Assembly: GCF_001955715.1 (NCBI RefSeq)
Contig: NZ_CP019239.1
Coordinates: 124,001 to 188,000 of the forward strand
Length of the DNA: 64,000 nt
DNA from: Rhodoferax saidenbachensis
Lineage (GTDB): Bacteria > Pseudomonadota > Gammaproteobacteria > Burkholderiales > Burkholderiaceae_C
Reading direction: 5' to 3'
The notes below the pieces were generated by a model, which searched no databases, was not told where the DNA came from, and worked only from the letters and a program-made list of their open reading frames with translations. The first letter of the stretch is position 1, and each line of letters starts with the position of its first letter. A program made the translations under genes and the position numbers. This document shows, in pieces, positions 44,306 through 53,414 of this stretch.

Positions 44306-46267
44306 TTAGACGCCGCCCAGCGCTTCCCAGCGTTCCAGTGCGGCCATCAGTTCATCGTCGATCTGCGTGTTGCGCTCGGACAGCTGCACGGCACGCGCGT
44401 TGTCACTGCCGTACAGGCTGCCGTCTGCCAGCGCTTCGGTGATGTCCTTTTGCTCGGCTTCCAGTGCAGCAATCGTGGCCGGCAAGCTGTCCAGCTCGCG
44501 CTGTTCCTTGAAGCTGAGCTTCTTGGCCTTGGCAGGCGCGGGGGCAGCAGGTGCCTGTGCGTTCACCTGGGCGCTGGCTTGCTCCTGTTTTTGTAGCTGC
44601 TCACGCTCGTAGTTAAAGGGCTTAGCCGTGGTTTTGCCTTGGGCCGCGTTGATCGCATTGGCACGTTTGGTCTGGATCAGCCAGTCGCTCACGCCACCTT
44701 CGTACTCGCGCCATTTGGCGTCGCCCTCGTACGCAATCGTGCTGGTGACCACGTTGTCGAGGAAGGTTCGGTCATGGCTGACCAGGAACACCGTGCCGTC
44801 GTAGTTTTGCAGCAGGTCTTCTAGCAGTTCCAGCGTGTCGATATCCAGATCGTTGGTTGGCTCATCGAGTACCAGCACGTTGGCCGGGCGGGCGAACAGG
44901 CGGGCCAGCAGCAGGCGGTTGCGCTCGCCACCGCTCAAGGAGCGAACAGGCGAAGTCGCGCGCGCAGGCGAGAACAAAAAGTCACCCAGATAACTCTTGC
45001 GGTGCTTCTTCTGGTTGCCGATCTCGATCCACTCGGAGCCGGGGCTGATGAAGTCTTCCAGCGTCGCGTCCAGGTCCAGCGCGTTGCGCATCTGGTCGAA
45101 GTAGGCGACGGTGATGTTCGCACCCTGGCGTACCGTGCCCCAGGGGCTGTGGCCGGGTTCTGGCTTGGGCGAGTTGGCGGGTGCCGGGTCGGCCTTGTGG
45201 TCGCCCAGGATCAACTTCAGCAGCGTAGTCTTGCCGGCGCCGTTCGGGCCCAGCAGGCCAATCTTGTCGCCGCGCAAAATCGTCGCTGTGAAGTTGTCAA
45301 CGATCTTGCGGTCGCCGAAGGTCTTGCTCACGTGCGTGAGTTCGGCCACCAGTTTGCCGCTCTTGTCGCCGGTGTTCACATCCATGTTCACGCTGCCGAC
45401 CACGTCGCGACGGGCTTCGCGTTTGCTGCGCAGCTCGTCCAGGCGCACGATGCGCGCGGTGGCGCGGGTGCGGCGCGCTTCCACGCCCTTGCGAATCCAC
45501 ACTTCTTCCTGTGCCAGTAGCTTGTCGGCTTTGGCGTTGATCACTGCTTCCTGTGCGAGTTGTTCTTCCTTTTGCAGCAGATAGGCGGCAAAGTTGCCGG
45601 GGTAGCTCATCAGCTTGCCGCGGTCCAGTTCGACGATGCGGGTGGCCACGTTGTCCAGGAAGGAACGGTCGTGGGTGATGGTGATGATGGAGCCTTTGAA
45701 GTCCACCAGCAGGCCTTCGAGCCATTCGATGGAGTCCAGATCCAGGTGATTGGTCGGCTCGTCGAGCAGTAGCACGTCGGGTTGTGCGACCAGCGCCTGG
45801 GCCAATGCCACGCGCTTTTTGGTACCGCCGGACAAGGTGTTGACGATGGCATCCGGGTTCAGGTGCAGGCGTTGCAGGGTTTCGTTGACCCGCTGTTCCC
45901 AGTTCCAGCCGTCCAGCGTTTCAATCTCGCTTTGCATGGCGTCTAGGTCGCCGTGGCCCAGGCAATACTCTTCAATCAGGCCGATAACCCGCTCCAGACC
46001 TGCGCGAACAGCTATAAAAACAGTAGCATCTGCGTCGAGCTGCGGTTCCTGCGCGACGTAGGAAATACGTGTGCCGGTTTGCACCTGCAGCGTGCCGTCA
46101 TCGGGCCGCTCCATGCCGCCCAGGATTTTGAGCATCGAGGATTTGCCGGCGCCATTGCGGCCAATCAGACCCACGCGCTCTTGCGTTTCGAGGGAAAAAT
46201 CAGCGTGGTCGAGAAGCGGGACGTGTCCAAATGCGAGTTGGGCGTCGAGAAGGGTAATGAGTGCCAT
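44306..46267 (-). CDS. uup: ABC-F family ATPase Uup
   Basis: 653 residues, Uup length. Two ABC cassettes: Walker A GRNGAGKSS and signature LSGGTKKRVALA in the first, GPNGAGKTT and LSGGERNRLLLA in the second. A P-site-type linker lies between them. The C-terminal region (about 560-650) is a coiled coil after a Pro/Ala-rich tether, the DNA-binding domain typical of Uup. It has no membrane domain; Uup acts on ribosomes or replication intermediates. A ~35-residue insert rich in Pro (PAPANSPKPEPGHSPWG) sits after the second Walker A. No regulatory signal is seen. Confidence 0.93.
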   Translation of the reverse strand: MALITLLDAQLAFGHVPLLDHADFSLETQERVGLIGRNGAGKSSMLKILGGMERPDDGTLQVQTGTRISYVAQEPQLDADATVFIAVRAGLERVIGLIEEYCLGHGDLDAMQSEIETLDGWNWEQRVNETLQRLHLNPDAIVNTLSGGTKKRVALAQALVAQPDVLLLDEPTNHLDLDSIEWLEGLLVDFKGSIITITHDRSFLDNVATRIVELDRGKLMSYPGNFAAYLLQKEEQLAQEAVINAKADKLLAQEEVWIRKGVEARRTRATARIVRLDELRSKREARRDVVGSVNMDVNTGDKSGKLVAELTHVSKTFGDRKIVDNFTATILRGDKIGLLGPNGAGKTTLLKLILGDHKADPAPANSPKPEPGHSPWGTVRQGANITVAYFDQMRNALDLDATLEDFISPGSEWIEIGNQKKHRKSYLGDFLFSPARATSPVRSLSGGERNRLLLARLFARPANVLVLDEPTNDLDIDTLELLEDLLQNYDGTVFLVSHDRTFLDNVVTSTIAYEGDAKWREYEGGVSDWLIQTKRANAINAAQGKTTAKPFNYEREQLQKQEQASAQVNAQAPAAPAPAKAKKLSFKEQRELDSLPATIAALEAEQKDITEALADGSLYGSDNARAVQLSERNTQIDDELMAALERWEALGGV

Positions 46268-46441
46268 AGGGTTCCGTGTAACCCTCGATTATCCCAGTTG
46301 ACGTGAAAGGCGGTTGTCAGCGGCTGCGGGGGGCTACAACTTCACCCTGAAAGGGGGGTGTGCGGGGCCGATTTGGGCGCATTTGGCACCGTGCAGCCTC
46401 CTTTCCCGGTGCGCCCACCAGAGTAGTTGGGGCGACGGTGT

Positions 46442-47617
46442 TCAGACCACCCGGTTGCGCCCGCGCTGTTTGGCCAGGTAGAGGGCTTTGTCCGCTTCGG
46501 TGTAGAGCGTGTCGAAGTCGCGTTTTTCCTTGGCCGTGGTGCTGGAGAGGCCGATGCTGGCGGTGACCGGGATGCGGGTGCCCTCCCACACCACAACCGA
46601 GGCCTCCAGCCGTTCACGCAGTTTTTCGGCCAGCCTGCGCCCGGCCTCGGCCGAGGTGTTGGGCAGCAGCACGATGAACTCCTCACCGCCCAGGCGCCCC
46701 ACCAGGTCGGTGCTGCGCACGGTGCTGCTGGCCAGCGTGGCCACATGGCGCAGCACGGCGTCACCCGCGGGGTGGCCCCAGGTGTCGTTGACGCGTTTGA
46801 AGTGGTCCAGGTCCAGCAGCAAGATGGTGGTGGCACTGCCCTGGCGCTGGGCGCGGTCCAGCTCGCGGCGGCTCAGTTCGACAAAGGTGTTGCGGTTGAA
46901 CAGCCCGGTCAGGCCATCCTGGCGCGTCAGGCGCTCCAGGTCGCGCTGCTTCTGGTTCAGTTCGGCATTGGCTTTTTCCAGTTGCCGTTGCTGAAGCCGG
47001 ATGGTGCAGAACTGGCGCCACATGAAACAGGAGCCCACGCACCCCAGCACACAGGCCGCCAGGCCGTTGATGCGGTTGGACAGCAGCAGCTCGGGCTGCA
47101 ATTGGGTCCACCCCATCACCTTGAAGAAAGCCAGGTACGACAGGGTGTACAACACCGCTGCCACGCGGGGCCGCAGGTACATCACGCCACCCGCCACCAG
47201 ACAGGCAAGCAGGAAGGCCGTGATATTGGGCGTGATGGCTTGGTCGACAGCCACCAGCAGCAGCCCGATCAGCATGGTGAGCGCTGCATTGCCGGTGCCC
47301 AGCCAGCGGGCCACGAGCGTGTGGCGGCGTTGGCCCGCCTTGTGCGCCAGCCAGCCCATGCCCAGTGCCACGGCAACGATGAACAGATGGGTCCAGACCA
47401 GCCGCAGATTCCAATCGGCTTGCGCGGGGGGCGGCTCTGTGCCCAGCCAGCGCCACAGGAATACGATCAGGAGCACGCCGTTCAGCGCGACGGCCACGGG
47501 CCACATCATGCGCAAGCGGAATAGATTGACGCCTGTTGCGTCGTCTGCAACCAGAGCGTCTTCGGTGCGCCAGCGCGCCGTTGTCTTTCGCAGGGAATTT
47601 AGGAAGATTTGGTCCAT
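46442..47617 (-). CDS. Membrane-bound diguanylate cyclase (GGDEF)
   Basis: 391 residues from ATG 47617. The N-terminal ~200 residues carry about six transmembrane helices. A short coiled coil (LQQRQLEKANAELNQKQRDL) leads into a GGDEF domain with DGLTGLFNRNTF, LDLDHFKRVNDTWGHPAGD and the active-site variant GGEEF. An allosteric I-site RSTD (R-x-x-D) lies five residues before it, so product inhibition is likely. It makes cyclic di-GMP. It stands alone. Confidence 0.93.
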   Translation of the reverse strand: MDQIFLNSLRKTTARWRTEDALVADDATGVNLFRLRMMWPVAVALNGVLLIVFLWRWLGTEPPPAQADWNLRLVWTHLFIVAVALGMGWLAHKAGQRRHTLVARWLGTGNAALTMLIGLLLVAVDQAITPNITAFLLACLVAGGVMYLRPRVAAVLYTLSYLAFFKVMGWTQLQPELLLSNRINGLAACVLGCVGSCFMWRQFCTIRLQQRQLEKANAELNQKQRDLERLTRQDGLTGLFNRNTFVELSRRELDRAQRQGSATTILLLDLDHFKRVNDTWGHPAGDAVLRHVATLASSTVRSTDLVGRLGGEEFIVLLPNTSAEAGRRLAEKLRERLEASVVVWEGTRIPVTASIGLSSTTAKEKRDFDTLYTEADKALYLAKQRGRNRVV

Positions 47618-47796
47618 GGCGGAAGCCGAGACTGTAGCAGCGATGGTGTGACACAACGGAGTCCGCAGTCATAGCCTTGCCTGGATGCCCGTATCCGGTG
47701 CCAGCATCCCCGCGTCCAGGACCCAAATGACGGCGTCACTGTCCGCCGCATCCAATGCGCTGGACGATCAAAACGCATGTTTCTGCACCCCTTCAA

Positions 47797-47832
47797 GTTC
47801 AAAGGGCTTGCCGGATGGCAAGCCCTTTGAAC
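47797..47832. terminator. Strong hairpin downstream of mmsA
   Basis: Perfect 16-bp stem (47797-47812 with 47817-47832, loop ggat), 20 bp beyond the mmsA stop on the minus strand. The stem is GC-rich with an A/T-rich base, so it can end mmsA transcripts and block read-through towards the cyclase gene. Confidence 0.8.
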
Positions 47833-47851
47833 GGTTTAGGGAGGTTCCAGT

Positions 47852-49357
47852 TCAGCGGCTGCTGGGGAAGCTGAACACCGCCCCCTCACGCACGCCAGCC
47901 GAGGGCCAGCGCTGGGTGATGGTCTTGCGCTTGGTGTAGAAGCGCACGGCGTCGGGGCCGTAGGCGTGCAGGTCGCCAAACAACGAGCGCTTCCAGCCGC
48001 CAAACGAGTGGTAGGCCACGGGCACGGGCAGGGGCACGTTCACGCCCACCATGCCGACCAGGATGTTGTCGCTGAAGTAGCGGGCTGCCTCGCCGTCGCG
48101 GGTGAAGATGCAGGTGCCGTTGCCGTACTCGTGCGCATCGATCATGTCCATGGCCTCTTGCAGCGTCTTCACGCGCACCACACCCAGCACCGGGCCAAAG
48201 ATTTCTTCCTGGTAGATCACCATGCCGGGTTTGACGTTGTCAAACAGGCAGGGGCCGAGGTAGTAGCCGTCTTCGTGGCCCGCCACCTTCAAGCCGCGGC
48301 CATCGACGACCAATGTGGCGCCTTCTTTCACGCCCTGGTCCACATACCCCTTCACCTTCTCGAAGTGCGGCTTGGTGACCAGCGGGCCCATGTCCATGCC
48401 GGGGGTGGTACCGGGGCCGACCTTCATCTTCGCGATTTCGGTCTTCAGGCCGGCAATCACGGCGTCGGCCGTGGCATCGCCCACGGCCACCACCAGCGGA
48501 ATCGCCATGCAGCGCTCGCCGCAGGAGCCGTAGGCCGCGCCCATCAGCGCGCTGACCGCATTGGCCAGGTCCGCATCGGGCATGACCACGGCGTGGTTTT
48601 TGGCGCCACCCAGCGCCTGCACGCGTTTGCCGTGTGCGCAGCCGGTGGCGTAGATGTATTCGGCAATGGGGGTGGAGCCCACAAAGCTCACGGCCTTCAC
48701 GCGCGGGTCGGTCAGCAGGGTGTCCACGGCTTCCTTGTCGCCGTTGACCACGTTCAGCACGCCGGGTGGCAGGCCGGCCTCCAGCGCCAGTTCGGCAATG
48801 CGCAACGTACTGCTGGGGTCACGCTCCGACGGTTTCAGGATAAAGGTGTTGCCACAGGCCACGGCCATGGGCCACATCCACAAGGGCACCATGGCGGGGA
48901 AGTTGAAGGGCGTGATGCCAGCGGTGACGCCCAGCGCCTGGAACTCGGACCAGGAATCAATGGCCGGGCCGACGTTTTTGCTGTGTTCGCCCTTGAGCAG
49001 TTCGGGGGCGTAGCTGGCGTATTCGACGTTTTCGATACCGCGTTGCAGTTCGCCCAAGGCGTCGCTCAGCACCTTGCCGTGTTCGGCAGTAATCAAGGCG
49101 CAGAGTTCGTCGGCGTGTTTCTCCAGCAGCACCTTGAGGTTGCCCATCACGCGGGCGCGCTTGAGCGGGGGGGTGTTGCGCCAGGCGGGGAAGGCGGCTT
49201 GCGCATTGGCAATGGCTTCTTCCACGGTGGCTTTGGGGGCCAACAGCACCCGTTTCTCTGCTTTGCCCGTAGACGGGTTGAAGACGTCTTGTGCGCGCTC
49301 GCCGGTGGTGATGAGCTTGCCGCCAATGAGGTGGCCGACGGTTGGGAGTAAGGACAT
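47852..49357 (-). CDS. mmsA: CoA-acylating (methyl)malonate-semialdehyde dehydrogenase
   Basis: 501 residues, aldehyde dehydrogenase fold. MmsA-type features are GITPFNFPAMVPLWMWPMA, SFVGSTPIAEYIY, GGAKNHAVVMPDAD and the catalytic Cys283 in GSCGERCMAI; the general-base Glu of ordinary aldehyde dehydrogenases is replaced, as expected for CoA-dependent members. It converts malonate semialdehyde to acetyl-CoA, or methylmalonate semialdehyde to propionyl-CoA. Next to an omega-amino-acid aminotransferase, the beta-alanine route is the best reading. It lies 94 bp downstream of that gene, across repeat copy K. Confidence 0.94.
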   Translation of the reverse strand: MSLLPTVGHLIGGKLITTGERAQDVFNPSTGKAEKRVLLAPKATVEEAIANAQAAFPAWRNTPPLKRARVMGNLKVLLEKHADELCALITAEHGKVLSDALGELQRGIENVEYASYAPELLKGEHSKNVGPAIDSWSEFQALGVTAGITPFNFPAMVPLWMWPMAVACGNTFILKPSERDPSSTLRIAELALEAGLPPGVLNVVNGDKEAVDTLLTDPRVKAVSFVGSTPIAEYIYATGCAHGKRVQALGGAKNHAVVMPDADLANAVSALMGAAYGSCGERCMAIPLVVAVGDATADAVIAGLKTEIAKMKVGPGTTPGMDMGPLVTKPHFEKVKGYVDQGVKEGATLVVDGRGLKVAGHEDGYYLGPCLFDNVKPGMVIYQEEIFGPVLGVVRVKTLQEAMDMIDAHEYGNGTCIFTRDGEAARYFSDNILVGMVGVNVPLPVPVAYHSFGGWKRSLFGDLHAYGPDAVRFYTKRKTITQRWPSAGVREGAVFSFPSSR

Positions 49358-49371
49358 AGGGTGTTTATAAG

Positions 49372-49429
49372 GAAAATGGGCTGCCAGCCCACATGGAATG
49401 TGCGCTGGCAGCTATGAAATTAATAGTAA
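49372..49429 (-). repeat. Dispersed ~60-nt intergenic repeat, copy K
   Basis: Minus strand: ttactattaatttcatag, ctgccagcgca, a variable part, gtgggctggcagcc and cattttcc. It fills most of the 94-bp gap between the aminotransferase and mmsA genes, so it is transcribed as part of their mRNA. Confidence 0.8.
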
Positions 49430-49451
49430 ATGGCGATGCGGTGAAACCGGC

Positions 49452-50828
49452 TTACGCCGTCTCGTTGATCGCCTCACCCAGCGCGTTGACCAGGCTGTCG
49501 ATCTCGGCCTCGGTGGTGATGAAGGGCGGCGCCAGCGCAATGCAGTCGCCCGCGTAGCGCACGTAGAAGCCCTTGTCCAGGCAGCGCATGGCCACCTCAT
49601 AGGGGCGCTTGGCGGGTTCACCGGGCACCGCGGCCAGGGTGAAACCGGCCGACAAGCCGAGGTTGCGGATGTCGGTGATGTGCTTGGCGCCACGCAGGCT
49701 GTGCACGGCTTTCTCAAAGTAGGGTGCCAGTGCGTTCACACGCTCGATCATGTTTTCCTTGACCAGCAGGTCCAGTGCCGCAATGCCGGCCGCGCAGGCC
49801 ACCGGGTGGGCCGAGTAGGTGTAGCCGTGGGGGAATTCCAGCATGTAGTCCGGCCCGCCCTGGTTGATGAAGGTGTCGTAAATCTCTTTCTTGGCCACCG
49901 TCACGCCCAAAGGCTGCGCGCCGTTGGTGATCTGCTTGGCCGCGTTCAGGATGTCCGGCACCACGCCAAAGTAGGCCGCGCCGGTGTAGGCACCCAGGCG
50001 GCCAAAGCCGGTGATGACCTCATCAAAAATCAGCAGGATGTTGTTCTGCGTGCAGATCTCGCGCAGGCGCTGCAGGTAGCCCACGGGTGGCACCACAATG
50101 CCGGCCGAGCCGGACATGGGCTCGACGATGACGGCGGCAATGTTGGACGCGTCGTGCAGCGCGATCAGGCGCAGCAGCTCGTCCGCCATGTCACCGCCTT
50201 TTTCGGGCAGGCCCTTGCTGAAGGCGTTGCTTGCGAGCTGGGTGTGGGCCAGGTGGTCGGCCTCAATGCCCTGACCGAACGTCTTGCGGTTGGCCGGCAG
50301 GCCGCCCACCGAAATGCCGCCGTAGTTCACGCCGTGGTAACCCTTCTCGCGGCCGATCAGGCGGGTTTTGCTGCCCATGCCCTTGGCACGCCAGTAGGCG
50401 CGGGCCATCTTGAGCGCGGTGTCGGCCGACTCGGAGCCGGAGCCGGTGTAGAACACATAGTCCAGGCCATCGGGGGTGAGCTCCACAATCTTGTTGGCCA
50501 GCTCAAACGACAGCGGGTGGCCGAACTGGAAGGCAGGCGAGTAGTCCATCGTCGCCATCTGCTTGCTCACCGCCTCGGTGATCTCGCGGCGGCCATGGCC
50601 CAGGCCCGCGCACCACAGACCGGAGAGGCCATCAAAAATCTTCTTGCCGTTGGAGTCGGTGAAGTAGGCGCCCTGGGCGCTCACCATCATGCGCGGATTG
50701 GCCTTGAAATCGCGGTTGCCGGTGAAGGCCATCCAGTGCGACTCCATCCATTCGCGGCTCATGGGGAAGGTGGATGCGCTGGTGACGGCTTCACCAATGG
50801 CGGGGCTGCTGGTGTCGTTGAGCTTCAT
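49452..50828 (-). CDS. Omega-amino acid (beta-alanine):pyruvate aminotransferase, class III
   Basis: 458 residues. PLP-enzyme class III landmarks: GLWCAGLGHGRREI, FYTGSGSESADTALKMARAYW, GREKGYHGVNYGGISVGG, IFDEVITGFGRLG and the Schiff-base Lys in AAKQITNGAQPLG. It matches beta-alanine:pyruvate transaminases, giving malonate semialdehyde and alanine. It heads a two-gene operon with mmsA and diverges from a LysR gene 109 bp away. Together with the pyrimidine operon at 25-31 kb it completes uracil breakdown. Confidence 0.92.
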   Translation of the reverse strand: MKLNDTSSPAIGEAVTSASTFPMSREWMESHWMAFTGNRDFKANPRMMVSAQGAYFTDSNGKKIFDGLSGLWCAGLGHGRREITEAVSKQMATMDYSPAFQFGHPLSFELANKIVELTPDGLDYVFYTGSGSESADTALKMARAYWRAKGMGSKTRLIGREKGYHGVNYGGISVGGLPANRKTFGQGIEADHLAHTQLASNAFSKGLPEKGGDMADELLRLIALHDASNIAAVIVEPMSGSAGIVVPPVGYLQRLREICTQNNILLIFDEVITGFGRLGAYTGAAYFGVVPDILNAAKQITNGAQPLGVTVAKKEIYDTFINQGGPDYMLEFPHGYTYSAHPVACAAGIAALDLLVKENMIERVNALAPYFEKAVHSLRGAKHITDIRNLGLSAGFTLAAVPGEPAKRPYEVAMRCLDKGFYVRYAGDCIALAPPFITTEAEIDSLVNALGEAINETA

Positions 50829-50894
50829 GGGGAACTCCAGTGGGTGGGATGGGTAAGCCTGGTCGGGCGATGGTGCATTGTGGGTGGCTCTGTT

Positions 50895-50909
50895 ACTCTT
50901 ATAAAGTTA
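50895..50909. promoter_or_regulatory. Candidate LysR box, aminotransferase/LysR spacer
   Basis: Near-palindrome ACTCTTATAAAGT with T-N11-A (50897 and 50909), set in an AT-rich stretch in the middle of the 108-bp divergent spacer. Confidence 0.45.
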
Positions 50910-50936
50910 CAAATATCACTATTTACTTCGCAATTT

Positions 50937-51878
50937 ATGAAAGTAACCTCCCCCACGAAAGCTAGGGCGGTCTTAGGCCAGATCAGCGACATGGACCTGC
51001 GCCTGTTGCGCGTGTTCAAGGCGGTGGTCGATTGCGGGGGCATGGCGGCGGCGGAGCTGGAACTCAATATAGGCACGTCCACCGTCAGCCGCCACATCAA
51101 GGATCTGGAAACCCGGCTGGGGCTGACGCTGTGTCGGCGTGGACGGGCCGGTTTTGCGCTCACGCCCGAGGGCGAAAAGATCTACGCCCAGACCACCGCT
51201 TTGCTGGCCGCCACCGACGCTTTCCGCAACAGCGTGGACGAAATCCACCAGCGCATGGGCGGGCAACTGCAGGTGGCGGTGTTCGACAAAACTGCCAGCA
51301 ACCCGGCCAGCCACATTGCAGAAGCCATTGCGCACTTTCATGTGGAAGCACCGGATGTGGGATTGAACCTGCACGTGGCCACGCTCACAGCGATTGAGCG
51401 CGGCGTGCTCGACGGCCAGTTCCATGTGGGCATCATCCCCGGCCACCGCAGCTCCGACGTGCTGGATTACACACCGCTGTTTGACGAAGCCATGCTGCTT
51501 TACTGCGGCACACGCCACGTGTTGTGGAATGCCGACCACAGCGCGCTGAACTGGGACACCTTGCCCAAACACGAATTTGCCGGGCTGGGCTACCACTCAC
51601 CCAATATGGAGTTGAGCCAGCGCATGCGCCTGCCGCGCCGCGCCACAGGGTTTGACCAGGAGTCGATTGCCACGTTGATCCTGTCAGGCCAATTTCTGGG
51701 CTTTCTGCCTGACCACTACGCCGAGAGCTTTGTGCGCCGCGGCCTCATGCAGGCCGTGCGGCCCGATCTGCTGAACTACGCCTGCCAGTTTTTTGCCATC
51801 ACGCGCAAATCACCCCAAGCCAGCCGGGCGACACGGGCGTTTCAGGAGTGTCTGGCGCAGGCGCATGCAAGCGTCTGA
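50937..51878 (+). CDS. LysR family transcriptional regulator
   Basis: 313 residues from ATG 50937 (MKVTSPTKARAVLGQISD). The frame is open for a further 1.5 kb upstream, but that part is antisense to the aminotransferase gene. Winged helix with GGMAAAELELNIGTSTVSRH, then an effector domain with GQLQVAVFDKTASNPASHI. It diverges from the aminotransferase-mmsA operon and is its probable activator. It ends 3 bp from the convergent MarR gene's stop. Confidence 0.9.
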   Translation: MKVTSPTKARAVLGQISDMDLRLLRVFKAVVDCGGMAAAELELNIGTSTVSRHIKDLETRLGLTLCRRGRAGFALTPEGEKIYAQTTALLAATDAFRNSVDEIHQRMGGQLQVAVFDKTASNPASHIAEAIAHFHVEAPDVGLNLHVATLTAIERGVLDGQFHVGIIPGHRSSDVLDYTPLFDEAMLLYCGTRHVLWNADHSALNWDTLPKHEFAGLGYHSPNMELSQRMRLPRRATGFDQESIATLILSGQFLGFLPDHYAESFVRRGLMQAVRPDLLNYACQFFAITRKSPQASRATRAFQECLAQAHASV

Positions 51879-51881
51879 ACG

Positions 51882-52343
51882 TCAGACATAAATCTTCCGC
51901 AGCAACTGCATCAGCGTCTTGCGTTCCGCCACACTGAGCCGGGCCGTGGCTGTTTCTTCCAGCTCGAACGCAGTGACCTCGGCCTGTTTCATCATTTTTT
52001 TACCAGCGGGCGTCAGGTGCAGGCCCATGGCGCGGCCATCGTGCGGATGGGGCCGGCGCAGGATCAGTTCACGGGTCTGCAACTGGTTCACCATGCCGAC
52101 CAGGTTGGGCGGCTGCAGGTTCAGGGTCGCACAGAGTTGGCGCGAGGTGATGCCGGGGTTGTGCCCGATCAGCGAGAGCACGGAAAAGTCGACCGGCCGC
52201 AGGCCGTAAACCGCCATGTTGCGCAAAAAAGCGTCGACAATGACCAGCGTCGCGCGCCGGGCGTTGTAACCCACCAGGCTGTCCAGGAAGCCGGTGTCTA
52301 TCTGTTCGACGCTGGGGTCGGGAGAGGGCTTGCGGGTGGCCAT
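51882..52343 (-). CDS. MarR family transcriptional regulator (CouR-like role)
   Basis: 153 residues. MarR winged-helix dimer pattern: an N-terminal helix, VDFSVLSLIGHNPGITSRQL, LNLQPPNLVGMVNQLQTREL as recognition helix, and the wing LRRPHPHDGRAMGLHLTPAG. It sits at the 3' end of a hydroxycinnamate gene cluster, where MarR repressors such as CouR or FerC commonly respond to the hydroxycinnamoyl-CoA. A likely operator is the dyad at 56918-56940. The start at 52343 lacks a clear ribosome-binding site and lies 11 bp after a hairpin. Confidence 0.88.
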   Translation of the reverse strand: MATRKPSPDPSVEQIDTGFLDSLVGYNARRATLVIVDAFLRNMAVYGLRPVDFSVLSLIGHNPGITSRQLCATLNLQPPNLVGMVNQLQTRELILRRPHPHDGRAMGLHLTPAGKKMMKQAEVTAFELEETATARLSVAERKTLMQLLRKIYV

Positions 52344-52353
52344 GGCCGATCAT

Positions 52354-52379
52354 AAAGGGCCGCAAATCTGCGGCCCTTT
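52354..52379. terminator. Hairpin between the Bug-type gene and the MarR gene
   Basis: Perfect 11-bp stem aaagggccgca (52354-52364) with tgcggcccttt (52369-52379), loop aatc, flanked by runs of A/T on both sides. It follows the Bug-type gene's stop by 7 bp and precedes the MarR start by 11 bp. Confidence 0.75.
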
Positions 52380-52385
52380 TTCCCA

Positions 52386-53372
52386 TCAGGATTCGGCGGT
52401 GAAGCCGATCTGCTTGACCAGAGGCCCCCAGCGTTCGTACTCGGCCTTTTGGTCTGCGGCCATTTCCTGCGGTGTGCTGCCGCGGGCGACCAGGCCGACG
52501 ATGGCGAGCGCATCGATGACCGTCTTGTCTTTCAGCGCTGCCGTGATGGCGGCGTTGGCTGTGGCAATGGTGGCGGCCGGTGTCTTGGCGGGCGCGTAGA
52601 AGCCGAACCATTCTTCCGAGGTCACGTCTGGGTAGCCCAGTTCCGTGAAGGTGGGGACATCAGGCAGGTAGGGCGAGCGCTTGCGGCCCGAGGTGGCCAG
52701 TACGCGCACCTTGCCGGTCTTCATGTGTTGCAGGTAGTCGCCGCTCGGGTTCATCGCAGCGGCGATCTGGCCACCGACCAGGTCGGTGATGCTGGGCACC
52801 GTGCCGCGGTAGGGGACTTGCTTGAGTTCCACGCCGGCACGCAGGCCCAGCAGCGCACCCAGCAGGTGGGGCATGGAGCCCGCGCCCGGCGTGCCGTAGT
52901 TGGCCTGTGTGGGGTTGGCCTTGGCCCAGGCGAGGAAGTCCTTCAGCGTCTTGACTTCAGCGGGCACGGCCGGACCGACGGCCAGGCCGTGGAACATGAT
53001 GGCGCCGATGGACACTTGGGTCACGTCTTCCGGCTTGTAGGTCAGGTTGGGGTAGATGTAGGGGTAGACGGCCAGGGCCGATACGGGCGCCAGGGCCAGG
53101 ACCGAGCCGTCGGCGGGCGAGTTCTTCAGCGTTTCGATGGCGATGCGGCCGCCGGCGCCTGGTTTGTTTTCCACGAAACCGGAGATCTTGCTGTACGGTG
53201 TGCCGGCGAGTTTCTCGGCGACGCGACGCGCCACGCTGTCACCAGCGCTGCCGGCCGGGAAGCCGTAGAAGATCTTGACTTGGTCCACCGCCTGGGCGAT
53301 GGCTGAAAAAGGGGCCAGTGCCCCGAGGGCGGTGGCGCTGGCGGCGGCTTGGATGAGTTGACGGCGTTGCAT
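52386..53372 (-). CDS. Bug/TctC family periplasmic solute-binding protein
   Basis: 328 residues. A signal peptide (about 1-26, AIAQA) with MQRRQLIQ at the start is followed by the family pattern: VKIFYGFPAGSAGDSVARRV, KPGAGGRIAIETLK, VPYRGTVPSITDLVGGQI and SEEWFGFYAPAKTP. It probably captures an aromatic acid or related carboxylate for the surrounding hydroxycinnamate pathway. No membrane components of a tripartite transporter are nearby. It is the fourth gene from the cluster promoter. Confidence 0.93.
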   Translation of the reverse strand: MQRRQLIQAAASATALGALAPFSAIAQAVDQVKIFYGFPAGSAGDSVARRVAEKLAGTPYSKISGFVENKPGAGGRIAIETLKNSPADGSVLALAPVSALAVYPYIYPNLTYKPEDVTQVSIGAIMFHGLAVGPAVPAEVKTLKDFLAWAKANPTQANYGTPGAGSMPHLLGALLGLRAGVELKQVPYRGTVPSITDLVGGQIAAAMNPSGDYLQHMKTGKVRVLATSGRKRSPYLPDVPTFTELGYPDVTSEEWFGFYAPAKTPAATIATANAAITAALKDKTVIDALAIVGLVARGSTPQEMAADQKAEYERWGPLVKQIGFTAES

Positions 53373-53414
53373 GGTACTTGTCTCCTTGTAATAGATCGTG
53401 GGTCGGGAACGGGG

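Noticed and set aside
45980..46028. A possible copy of the dispersed repeat inside uup (minus strand gctactgtttttatagctgttcgcgca)
   Set aside because: Only the ~27-nt core resembles the repeat, and the encoded ATVF.AV..GL segment is normal for Uup proteins, so chance similarity is more likely.
49398..50936. A 1.5-kb open stretch continuous with the LysR gene at 50937
   Set aside because: It is antisense to the aminotransferase gene, its translation is His/Gly/Val-rich shadow sequence, and the LysR family N-terminus begins at 50937 next to a promoter-like region.
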